DNA of 64,000 nucleotides from Candidatus Epilinea brevis (GTDB lineage: Bacteria > Chloroflexota > Anaerolineae > Epilineales > Epilineaceae), in the NCBI GenBank assembly GCA_016710785.1, contig JADJUE010000008.1, forward strand, positions 1-64,000, in the 5' to 3' direction. A program made the position numbers and the translations under genes. Shown here in pieces: positions 10,001-17,826 of this stretch. The first letter of the stretch is position 1. Each line of letters begins with the position of its first letter. Under the pieces are notes generated by a model, which ran no database searches, was not told the DNA's origin, and saw nothing but the letters and a program-made list of their open reading frames with translations.

Positions 10001-10447
10001 CAGGGCTCGTTCGAGAGCGACGTCGATAGCAGTGCCGCCACCCGGGCCGATAGCCCCTAGTGCCCGCAGCGCGGCGCGGTGGTCGCCGTCTATCTTCTGC
10101 AAGATCTGCGCGCCATCGTCGAACGATATGACACCGACCCACATCTGACTCGGCAGGCGCTGGACGAAGTTCTCCGCGGCGCGCACGGCCTCCCGGAGCG
10201 GGCTTCCCGGGCCAGCCCCCATGCTGCCCGAATGATCGATGAGTAGCAGGACGTCATGCTCACCCGTCAGAGCCTGATCGAACTCCGGGGCGAGTCTCAG
10301 CTCAACCTCGATCTGCTCCCCGATTGAGTTCACACCACTGGATACGCGTCGCTGATACCGATCGCCCACGGGTCGAGACTTCAGCCATAGCAGAATCCAA
10401 CCGGCCGCTACCCACGCGGCAAGGGCAATGATGAATACCCAGATCAT
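6992..10447 (-). CDS. vWA / tubulin-like fusion protein 2 (membrane anchored)
   Basis: Residues 1-24 are a membrane segment (MIWVFIIALAAWVAAGWILL). Residues ~65-250 are a von Willebrand factor A domain with an intact MIDAS at 71-75 (DHSGS), and LLSDGDSN later in the domain. Another hydrophobic stretch follows near 355-370. From about residue 410 a tubulin-like module begins (ALVIGLGAAGEWAV), but the second glycine box near 545 reads LVVGAADDAEASG rather than GGTGTG, so GTP hydrolysis is doubtful. The remaining ~600 residues are unassigned. Start ATG 10447 is chosen because GAGGAG (10455-10460) precedes it by seven bases and the previous gene stops at 10452. The end at 6992 is probably a frameshift product (see the next segment). 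vWA domains bind partners through a metal ion, so this may be an adaptor. Confidence 0.75.
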   Translation of the reverse strand: MIWVFIIALAAWVAAGWILLWLKSRPVGDRYQRRVSSGVNSIGEQIEVELRLAPEFDQALTGEHDVLLLIDHSGSMGAGPGSPLREAVRAAENFVQRLPSQMWVGVISFDDGAQILQKIDGDHRAALRALGAIGPGGGTAIDVALERALVAIGQGRADTPKTVILLSDGDSNEASATAAADRLKWHEAAPTIITIGFGPGVNDNLMRAIAGRSDGADSANCALHVDNVDDFQSLFALLAGHVTGQLAIAGLVNEGVRAPHPFVLQNTGGLHPLGVKVSDETRVLWSVPLMDLQPIRMTYQLVGGCPGWMQAALDDSDATWRMPDGSQLTTRGPIGPYVLVMPASLRWAWPILNPLFWMLFGRYFCRQPAAALPVHDPIPALPTPSFPDPVPAPHAAIYAPKLTPALVIGLGAAGEWAVCSLKERLVDRGVPLEAVDLLIVQCVHPANRAPVVVAGTAVEGDERVVLHQDLRPYLDRINADGRPEMRAWVPVREWLAEVEPQTTVRSLGGDRRRARLALLNQPLGVEKALAPGLARVRAEDGMVLVVGAADDAEASGMLAEVAHMCATQGVGVTALMAAPDVDSVPDDGLAALVRELQRMTANSGEDVMSDRSDPPVAARRVFDRIVVLNQHNCSPAASGAEAADALWSLLAYADAPTRLFANDNNRNTPECWLVDLQAQALPVDRLWRWVRERTLATLVNGHWLAVETGPDGQFAPARPDDQRAAGYSGMFWSGNGMDHPPSLLLSSLSPQGRTGGHLMVLLTISEQLPLNRPYHEQVVVCDAERRAFQAYVAAWVMVILEQERQKTKQAGTGEQRNGEWGLPTLIQAIDVVLDDFDKILDQDSALAGSADFASLTSFASAMVQDFRIMLRDLRRDAACWIVAFIGPQVDQGIIASSPVHEPVYESINSGWMAAKTVLNLPNPESKDRLEKHFEQWQVEHGTVWLDCMRFAVATGPTTGHLRLRLHILDAWLDSPIDIAARMRLAMDRYRPEVLRWPDAGWYHPVALTAPGSRYGLGLHAADAYPGVGERIDDADPFFAATVRSDATALDVALRTVNTQPTTSAMHVWPEEANAERLQNRIRHRLEITPQRFSPAAVHLLRNVERLRGFFGDVARNAISAQAGEYVLTRGMTGFVSVTRLANRYASKTSRS

Positions 10448-10451
10448 GCCG

Positions 10452-13400
10452 CTACTCCTCACTCTCGATTGCGCTTATTGCAGCCACAACCAGCGTATCA
10501 GCTCCCGGGTGGCCCCCTTCCCGAGTCCAACGCTCGAAGTCAGCGACATCGCCGCCCGGCGAGCGGGCCTCGAACCGACTCGGCGGATCCTCGACTGTCC
10601 ACGCGTAGTTCGCGGCGGCATCAGCCAACGACGTGTGGTCCCCAAACGTCAGGTAGCGCCCCTGGCTGCTGAAATACCACTGCATCCGCCCCCAATCGTC
10701 CATCGCCTGTACGATGTGGCCCGCCTTGAACGCACGGCCGAACGACCGGAACGCCGCCGGATGCGCCAGTGCGGTGCGCAAGGGAGTGGGGAAGATCGGG
10801 ACGGTCATCTCGTACATACGCTCCAACCGCTGCCGCAATCGCTCAGCCGCCTGCTCACCAAGGTCGATGAAACGGGTCGACCCCTTAGGCGCGGCCATAG
10901 GAAGGGGACGGGACAGAGCGATGCGGCATATCGCGGACGGATTGTGGCTGGTCACTCTCTCGCGGCGGTGATTCGGCGGGCGAGGGACGGCTTCGGCGAA
11001 TGCATCCATGGCTGCTGCCGCCGATTGCGCCTCCAACCCACCCAAGGCCGCGTCGTCAGGTGTGGTCACCGCACACCAGATCTCCCCCGTCGCCGCGCGC
11101 CAGCGGCTGGGCGAACCAGTTACAGCGTTGGCGGCAACAGCGTTGGCGGTAGGTTCAGGTGCTCCGGCAATCGCAGCCAGAGCACTACCGATACCACCTG
11201 CCGGCGCCAATTCCGCCAAAGCCTGCGTTTGCCGCAGGATCACTTCCGCTGCATCCTCGGGGCTAGTCAGCGCTAGCACCTCACTGAAACAACCGCTGAG
11301 CTTGAACGACGCAACACCTGAGCCCCCGTCGCCGCTGAAGTAGAGATGCTCCCGCAAGAGGCCGACCGTGTCGCGGCCACCCAGCCAGCGGGTCAGGCAT
11401 TGTTGCGCCAAGCGCGCCACTTCAGCTGGTTTCTCCTCGACATCGACTTGGATGCGATCAGCCAACCGGGCGGTCTTCGACCACTTCGCCCGCGCCTCGG
11501 CTTGCGCGACGGCCTCGCGTTCGCATACCGCCGCGAGAGAACGTATCCAATCGGACAGTGCGCGCGCCGACGTATCGGCCATATCGGCGGCATGACGAAG
11601 CGCATCCACGGCGGAGCCGGGGGCACCGGCCGCCTGGGAAGCGGGGATGACCTGATCGCGCAGTCGCCCTGCCAACAAACCAAGCGACGCCGCCATCCGG
11701 CTGGGCCGGCCGCCATCCTCACGGACCCATTGGCCATTCTCGTGTGCCCGTTTACCGTGCAAGCGGTTCGTCGTTGCCGTGGCAAAGGCCGGTTCGATCC
11801 ACGCTCGGTCGATGCCGCCGAGCGCAGCGGCCAAGCGCCCGCCGTCCGCCCCATGCGCTGCGGCAGCCAGTATGAGCTGCCACGGTGACCCGTTGGGCTC
11901 GACCGCCGCCCACTGTGCCAGATCGGCCACGGCTTGCGCCTCGGCGACGGGCACAGCCGCGTAGCCACCGCTCGGGGCCGGCTCGATGTCCAGGAGGATG
12001 TCCGGACCGAAGATCCGCAACAGGAGGTCCAAACGGACTTCAGAACGCAGACGGCTAGGCATGACATGCGCGGACTTTGCCGCCACCGGCACCACGGGTG
12101 ACTCCGCCTCGATCAAGGCGTCACGATAATGCGCCAGCACGGCCCGGCGCGCTTCTCGTTCGACCAGAACGGCGCTCAAATCACCGACTTGGGCCGGCCC
12201 GTCGGCTTGGGCACTGCCGGCGACCGCGAACAGATAGTGGAAGGGGCTCTCGCCATCGCGGGCATCGAGCAAGGGGTCTCCGGCGAGATATGCTACCGAA
12301 CGAGGGTAGGATCCCGTCTGCATTGCGGACGACAGCTCGATATCCAGAACATCCCGGTTGCCGGAATCTTCAGGGTCGGCATCCGCCGCAAGGGGCGGTC
12401 CGATGAGAATCGCAACAACTTCCGGCACGAGACTCGCCGTTCCGGCTCTCTGGCACTGTCGGCCCATCCGTTGCACCAGGCGCCCTATGTCCTGCACCCA
12501 GCCGCTGCCTACCCCACCGTCGCGAGACGCCAGTACGACGACCTGTCGCGAATCATCGATGCTGTCCGCCGCCAAGAGCCGGTCAATCGCTGATTGAAGC
12601 ACACCCCGCGGACCCGGTTCGACCGTCCCACTGCCCGCCGTGGCACTGGCTTCATTGCCCAGCCACTGGAACAAGGCCAAGCGGGACAGGGCACGATCAC
12701 CATCACTGCCGATCGTCAGGTTGAGTTGGTCCCGTCGAGCATCGATGTAGCGTTGGGCATCGAACCACTGTAAACGTGGATCAGTGGAGAGCTGGACCGG
12801 TGATGGGACATACGACTCAGCGCGACGGACTTCCGCCGGAGCCGCGTGCACCTGGATCGGCATCTCCGGCCACGAATCAAAGGTCTGACGACCGGCGGGA
12901 TCTTCAGTCGCAAGATCGAAGCCGACGAACTGGTACGGCAGTTCGGACTGCCCGAGGTGCGCCTCCTTGAGATCGGCGCGCACGGCATGCAGGGCACGAA
13001 TGCCGGTGCCCCCAAGCCCAACGAACAAGGTTGGGATTGGCGCCGGGCGCTGACCACCGGCGGTCGGCACTTCCGGCAGACGGTTCGGACGACGCGGCAG
13101 CAAGACGGGCGCCAGCGGCGCCAACTCGGGAGGATCGGGCGTCACGGGCCGGCGGACCAGTAAGAACGCTAGCGCCCACAACAGGGCGGGGAGGAACGCG
13201 AGCAAGAGCAGAAGCCAGTCCAACACCAACATCTGCGGGCGTCGCTTCCCCGCGATCCGCTGGACCTGTCCCTCCGAATCCGCGAAGATAAGCGCCGGCG
13301 GCTCGAGTCCTACCTTCCACAACCCGGCAGTGAGCGGAACGACCGCGTGCCGAAACACCATCGGCGCCTTGGGTAATGCCCCTATGTGGCGCACAAGGTT

Positions 13401-14279
13401 GCCATTACGGTCCACGCCCCATGCCGTCCCACCGATCGGCGCTGCAAAATGCCGACCGTCAAGGAGATGAACCAGCGACGCACCCTCCCCATCAATACCA
13501 ACGACGTCGTTGGTAAGAAATCGGAAGGAAGCAAGAAGGTCACGCGTATCCGTCGGATCGATCACCCGATTGGATGCCCCCGTAATCTGGCGCATCAGCG
13601 ATTGAGAGGGGTGACCCGGCAAGCCCACAGCATAGATGTCTACGCGCTTGTCACGCAGCGCCTGGGCCGCGACGACCATTTCAGCCTGCGTCATCGGCCC
13701 CCCAAGACCACAGGTGGGGACGTTGCAAATGTCGAGGCCGCCGTCGGTGTAAAACACGACCACCTTTCGTGAATCCGGGCGTGAACTCGCAAGCAGCCCG
13801 TCGAGTTCGGCGAAAGCGGCTCGCGTATCATTCTCGCCGGTATAGGACTTGAGCGCCTGAAGCCCTTGGTAAAGCACACTCGGATCAAGCGTCCAGTCCG
13901 TCAGCGTCTCTGCCTTGGAATCGAAGCCGACCAATGCGAATTGTGTATCAGGTCGACTGTGACTCAACTCACCCGTCACGCTTCGCGCGGCCTCCGCCAT
14001 GGCGCCCAAATAGGAGGACATCGACCCCGAGACATCGATGAGGAAGACCATGTCGATCGGGGGTTCCGGTTGCGCATCCTCCTCGGTCACACCATCAACA
14101 GAGATCTCATACACGGACTGCCACCCGACAAACGTGACGGCAGGGTTCACCGCGTAGCTGACGGCGCCGGATTGCGGCATGGCGTTGGATACCCACACGA
14201 ACGCAGCCAGTGCGCTGAGCACTAACAACGGTACGATGATCAGGGTGGCCAGTCCCCGCCGGAATGCCATGCTGTCCAT
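10452..14279 (-). CDS. vWA / tubulin-like fusion protein 1 (membrane anchored)
   Basis: A ~1,275-residue protein read from ATG 14279. A farther upstream start would run into the preceding gene. Residues 10-31 are a signal anchor (LATLIIVPLLVLSALAAFVW). Residues ~75-250 are a vWA domain with MIDAS DVSGS at 82-86. A second membrane segment (LLLLLAFLPALLWALAFLL) lies near 315-335, so the vWA domain should face outward. Past it, facing inward, a tubulin-superfamily module starts near residue 372 (PTLFVGLGGTGIRALHAV). Its second glycine box reads VLASRDGGVGSGW, degenerate but recognisable. The ~700-residue C-terminal part is unassigned. It shares its architecture with the following gene, so the two are probably ancient paralogues that may work as a pair. 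The gene begins 68 bases after tubulin-like copy 2. Confidence 0.78.
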   Translation of the reverse strand: MDSMAFRRGLATLIIVPLLVLSALAAFVWVSNAMPQSGAVSYAVNPAVTFVGWQSVYEISVDGVTEEDAQPEPPIDMVFLIDVSGSMSSYLGAMAEAARSVTGELSHSRPDTQFALVGFDSKAETLTDWTLDPSVLYQGLQALKSYTGENDTRAAFAELDGLLASSRPDSRKVVVFYTDGGLDICNVPTCGLGGPMTQAEMVVAAQALRDKRVDIYAVGLPGHPSQSLMRQITGASNRVIDPTDTRDLLASFRFLTNDVVGIDGEGASLVHLLDGRHFAAPIGGTAWGVDRNGNLVRHIGALPKAPMVFRHAVVPLTAGLWKVGLEPPALIFADSEGQVQRIAGKRRPQMLVLDWLLLLLAFLPALLWALAFLLVRRPVTPDPPELAPLAPVLLPRRPNRLPEVPTAGGQRPAPIPTLFVGLGGTGIRALHAVRADLKEAHLGQSELPYQFVGFDLATEDPAGRQTFDSWPEMPIQVHAAPAEVRRAESYVPSPVQLSTDPRLQWFDAQRYIDARRDQLNLTIGSDGDRALSRLALFQWLGNEASATAGSGTVEPGPRGVLQSAIDRLLAADSIDDSRQVVVLASRDGGVGSGWVQDIGRLVQRMGRQCQRAGTASLVPEVVAILIGPPLAADADPEDSGNRDVLDIELSSAMQTGSYPRSVAYLAGDPLLDARDGESPFHYLFAVAGSAQADGPAQVGDLSAVLVEREARRAVLAHYRDALIEAESPVVPVAAKSAHVMPSRLRSEVRLDLLLRIFGPDILLDIEPAPSGGYAAVPVAEAQAVADLAQWAAVEPNGSPWQLILAAAAHGADGGRLAAALGGIDRAWIEPAFATATTNRLHGKRAHENGQWVREDGGRPSRMAASLGLLAGRLRDQVIPASQAAGAPGSAVDALRHAADMADTSARALSDWIRSLAAVCEREAVAQAEARAKWSKTARLADRIQVDVEEKPAEVARLAQQCLTRWLGGRDTVGLLREHLYFSGDGGSGVASFKLSGCFSEVLALTSPEDAAEVILRQTQALAELAPAGGIGSALAAIAGAPEPTANAVAANAVTGSPSRWRAATGEIWCAVTTPDDAALGGLEAQSAAAAMDAFAEAVPRPPNHRRERVTSHNPSAICRIALSRPLPMAAPKGSTRFIDLGEQAAERLRQRLERMYEMTVPIFPTPLRTALAHPAAFRSFGRAFKAGHIVQAMDDWGRMQWYFSSQGRYLTFGDHTSLADAAANYAWTVEDPPSRFEARSPGGDVADFERWTREGGHPGADTLVVAAISAIESEE
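10455..10460 (-). promoter_or_regulatory. Shine-Dalgarno GAGGAG of vWA/tubulin fusion 2
   Basis: GAGGAG lies inside the last codons of fusion 1, seven bases before ATG 10447. It decides that start over the GTG at 10462 and ties translation of the two fusion genes together. Confidence 0.6.
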
Positions 14280-14346
14280 GTGGCTACTCTCTAGTCGCTT
14301 AGAATCGATCTGTGTCGACGACGTCCTGAACCTTCGACTATCCTCT

Positions 14347-16881
14347 CTAGCCCCCGATGGGCAGGAGCTCAGTGCGATGGCGTAGCCCGACATGTGTCTT
14401 CGGGTGGGCATAGAAGCGGAACAACAACTCCATTCCCTTTCGCTCGGCGGCGTATCGCCTGAGGACATGAACATCGCCGATCACTGGAGCCGGGAGGTAC
14501 TCATCCAGAAACCGGTGAACTTGCTTGACACCGATGTCGTTGCCAGCCATCCACTCGTTGAGCTGTCCGTTTCTCTGATTCTCGATCTCATAGCTCTCCA
14601 CCGCCCGTTCTCGAGTAATGGCCACTGCCACTCCAACCCGGCAGTCTTCCCTTTGGAGGCAGAACGTGTTGGCAGCCCGCAGCAGATCTTCGTAGTCATC
14701 CGACGCATGATCGGTCAAGAACACTTCAGGAAAGCGCCCTCCTGGTGCCGGGTTCTTCCACAGCCACTTCCCGTCATCATTCCGGAACACAGCGCCAGTA
14801 ACCAGACAACGGATGAGCGACTGGGTCATCGCCGGATCTTCCAGGAGACGCACAATTCGCGGCGCCAAGGTGACCGGCCCCTCTTGGTGGCGAAGGTGCC
14901 AGCGCTCAATGTACCACGCTTCCAGTTCATGTGGGAACATATGATACACCTGCGCCCGATAAAGCAGGTCGTCCTGAACAGCAGCCCCCGTCAGCGACTG
15001 TCCCTGCTTTCCAAGGTAGTCGGCATTGCACGTTTGAATGTCGACGACTTGCTCGTCTGCCGGCTTCTTTAGGCGAATGAGGGAAATGGAATGCCGGTCG
15101 GTATGCACGCTGATGGTCTGCATTGTGTTGTACAGGCCGCGGAGCTCGGCGGCAATGGCATTCGACATCGCCTGCTTGCTCTCCGCCTGTGGCTCGTGAT
15201 ACACCAACACCGCCTCCTCCTCCACGGCTGTGCTGATAAGCACCGCAGACTCCTGGCTAAGGATGTTGGTCAGATCGGACAATTGGAAGCCCAAGACGCG
15301 TGCCTGTAGATAGTCAACGAAGTCGAAGATATCGACACTGCGGAGTTTGTTCTCGACATGGGTGCTGAACTGGTTGAAGAGCTGGCGATGCAGGCCCACC
15401 AGGTCACGCAGTCCAAACTCGGCACCACCGAGCCGCAAGATGCACCGCGGCTGACCATCAACGACGTTCACCTGCCATTCCGCAAGCGCAGCCCTCTGTT
15501 CGCCGACTTCCGTGCCCCCGTCACCTTTGACCGCCAAGTCACGCAGTACGTCGCGAAACCCCTGCATCGATGTATCGGGGTCGGTCTCGCTGAACGGGAG
15601 GCAACTGATTCGAGCGCTCCGAAATGTCGCCAAGCGACGGAGACGCCCTTCGAGTCGCTCAAGATACTCTCGGCCGACGACGCCAATGGCGCCACTTCCG
15701 TCGCCAGGGCGCGAAGGATCGCCGATCGCAAGCGTCATGAATACCTCGTCGAAGACCGATCCCCAGAGCTGCAAGCGAGCCTTGACTACCCCGAGCAACT
15801 CCTGAGTGAGTTGCAGCAGAACATACATTTGCTCCGTTCGGGCATATTGGTAGGCCTGATCACGCGCATCGATCTGGAGCGGTTCAACCCAGTTGCGCAT
15901 TCTGGCAAGTCCGCCGGGCCGGAAGTCCTTCAGAGTCTGAATCGCGTCCGTGTAGGCGCGCTGCGCCCGCGCCCGGTTCTGGCCCACGTCAGCCACCATT
16001 TGACCAATAATGGCAATTGTGTCCGTTACGGGTCCCGCGATCATGCTGCCAATCTCCCGCCACAACCGGCTGGCTGGAGTCCCGTCCTCTCGATGACTAG
16101 GATCCCAAGTGGCCAACTTCGAACGGCGCATCTCATCCAATACCATCTCGTCGACCTTGTCCGCGAGTTGGGCGGTCATCTTCTCGAGAACCATCCGTCG
16201 GCCAGTCTCAAGGCTATTCTCACCGCCCTCGCGATTGACGAAGATCTGGAGGATGTTCGCCATCTCATCCGCGAAGCGCGTGGCCGAAGCCTCTCTCGTC
16301 TCTGAGTGCCCACTAGCCCTGTGCTCATCGAAAGTCCGGACATTGATGTTCTTGGCAGTGACACGTTCGAAATCTGGATCATCCCATGAAACAAACGGAT
16401 TCACATAGACCAATCTCGCCCTTCTGTCTTCAGCCGGCGATAGGCCGACTTGCCCCAACAAGCCCGGCTGAAACTCGAACCAGTTGTTCAGCACGGCTCG
16501 TGGGCTCTGATTGGCTACAAACGCCGACCGATCTTTAGCGTCCATTCCCTTCAGCTTCAGGAGGTCCTCAAACATCTTGTAGAGACCAGTGAAGCGTTTG
16601 ATACCTGCATCGGTGCGATCAACCGATGAACCAAAGTAGACGTCGCCATTCGCATCGTTGAAGGCAGTCAACGCGATGAGGCATTTCTTGACTTGTTCCC
16701 AAGCGAACAATTGCCTGAAGGTGGCAATCGGGATATAGATCCGAGCGGCACCGAAGGCCGACGCGATGCCGCTTACATCATTGACTGACTGCTCCAATAG
16801 CACCGATCCCGATCGCTCATCCAAGAATGGATCGATCGCGCTCGCGACCTTCGTGAAGAAGTTCTTGCGTTCCTCCGAGTT
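14347..16881 (-). CDS. Tubulin-like protein copy 2, C-terminal part (after frameshift)
   Basis: This is the continuation of the second tubulin-like protein after a one-base insertion at about 16882. The first valid residues are NSEERKNFFTKV, identical to copy 1 (NSEERKNFFTKV near base 2420). The open frame extends artificially to 17001 but that extension is out of frame with the paralogue. The segment contains the end of the tubulin fold and the long helical C-terminal domain. In the central part, protein sequence is nearly identical to copy 1 while synonymous positions differ at many sites, showing purifying selection on both copies. Full length with the N-terminal part is ~1,131 residues, matching copy 1 (~1,138). 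Confidence 0.8.
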   Translation of the reverse strand, partial: NSEERKNFFTKVASAIDPFLDERSGSVLLEQSVNDVSGIASAFGAARIYIPIATFRQLFAWEQVKKCLIALTAFNDANGDVYFGSSVDRTDAGIKRFTGLYKMFEDLLKLKGMDAKDRSAFVANQSPRAVLNNWFEFQPGLLGQVGLSPAEDRRARLVYVNPFVSWDDPDFERVTAKNINVRTFDEHRASGHSETREASATRFADEMANILQIFVNREGGENSLETGRRMVLEKMTAQLADKVDEMVLDEMRRSKLATWDPSHREDGTPASRLWREIGSMIAGPVTDTIAIIGQMVADVGQNRARAQRAYTDAIQTLKDFRPGGLARMRNWVEPLQIDARDQAYQYARTEQMYVLLQLTQELLGVVKARLQLWGSVFDEVFMTLAIGDPSRPGDGSGAIGVVGREYLERLEGRLRRLATFRSARISCLPFSETDPDTSMQGFRDVLRDLAVKGDGGTEVGEQRAALAEWQVNVVDGQPRCILRLGGAEFGLRDLVGLHRQLFNQFSTHVENKLRSVDIFDFVDYLQARVLGFQLSDLTNILSQESAVLISTAVEEEAVLVYHEPQAESKQAMSNAIAAELRGLYNTMQTISVHTDRHSISLIRLKKPADEQVVDIQTCNADYLGKQGQSLTGAAVQDDLLYRAQVYHMFPHELEAWYIERWHLRHQEGPVTLAPRIVRLLEDPAMTQSLIRCLVTGAVFRNDDGKWLWKNPAPGGRFPEVFLTDHASDDYEDLLRAANTFCLQREDCRVGVAVAITRERAVESYEIENQRNGQLNEWMAGNDIGVKQVHRFLDEYLPAPVIGDVHVLRRYAAERKGMELLFRFYAHPKTHVGLRHRTELLPIGG

Positions 16882-16882
16882 C

Positions 16883-17740
16883 CGCACAGGTTGCGCCAAG
16901 ATAGAACACTGAGTCGAACAATTTGCTTTTAGCCACTCCGCGAACCGTACTGTGAGCATCGTACATGACCGCAGAACAAACAGTCTCGGCTCCCAACACA
17001 TAATTGTCCCGCGTAGACTGAACGCGATTGAGTTCCCTCAGCAGACTGTAGGCGCGCGCATCACTTATGCCGCCCACGTTCCTGTACACCGCCGGCAGCA
17101 CAAAGACACCAGTCACATTGATATCCTCGACACCGACCGCGTGTGCCGCGAGACGGCTCATATAAGCGGCATCGATCATGCACCCAGCACCTGTCCCGCC
17201 GACAGTTGAGCCGACGATCCAGACAAACACTTGGGTGCCGGCAGCCCGATCACTCAACTGCCGAATGTGCCCGCCAATGCGCTGCACAATGTCGGCCCGA
17301 TTCTGGAACATCGCGAAGCGACCGATCTGCCGTTGCTGGGCAGCGCCCTGCGTAATATCCATTGCCGCCTGTTTGACATGACGCCCGAGCCAGTCTACGT
17401 GAAGCCAGTTGGTAAGATGGGGATACCGGTCAGGCTGACCTGTCGGCTTGAGAATTTCGGAAACGTACTTCCACAACGACGGCTCGCGATCACTCAGATA
17501 CATGTACTCGGACGAGCGAACCAAGGACATGTCATCCTCTTCTCCCTTGGGAATGTCCTCCGCACCAATACCCGCAATCTGGACGGTCTTCCCTGGTTCC
17601 CAATCGGCGATGGTGTCGAACTCCAGGAACTTAATGAAGTCTGGGGCAGTCCCGTATTTCTGTACCGCCAGTACCTTGAGGTGCGTAAGAATGTGCGTTC
17701 CAGTCCCTCCAAACCCCAAAACCAATGCTTGTACCGCCAT
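16883..17740 (-). CDS. Tubulin-like protein copy 2, N-terminal part (frameshifted)
   Basis: This is the N-terminal part of the second Tubulin_2-like protein. It has the same MAVQALVLGFGGTGTHI start, the same GSTVGGTGAG glycine signature and the same AGGAG ribosome binding site as copy 1. It is in frame to about 16883. There TGTGCGGAACTC replaces TGTGCGAATTC of copy 1, an extra G shifts the frame, and translation would end at 16817. Copy 1 is intact here, as copy 2 is intact where copy 1 is broken, so neither frameshift is ancestral. It lies within the - strand operon between the secreted vWA protein and the vWA/tubulin fusions, so this copy is expected to be co-expressed with the envelope components. 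Confidence 0.83.
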
Positions 17741-17826
17741 GATTCCACTCCTCGATGTACCAACATGGATACTACGGATACAGTAAGCGAGATACCTAAC
17801 AGAGGGCGAACTTGCCAGTTCAACGT

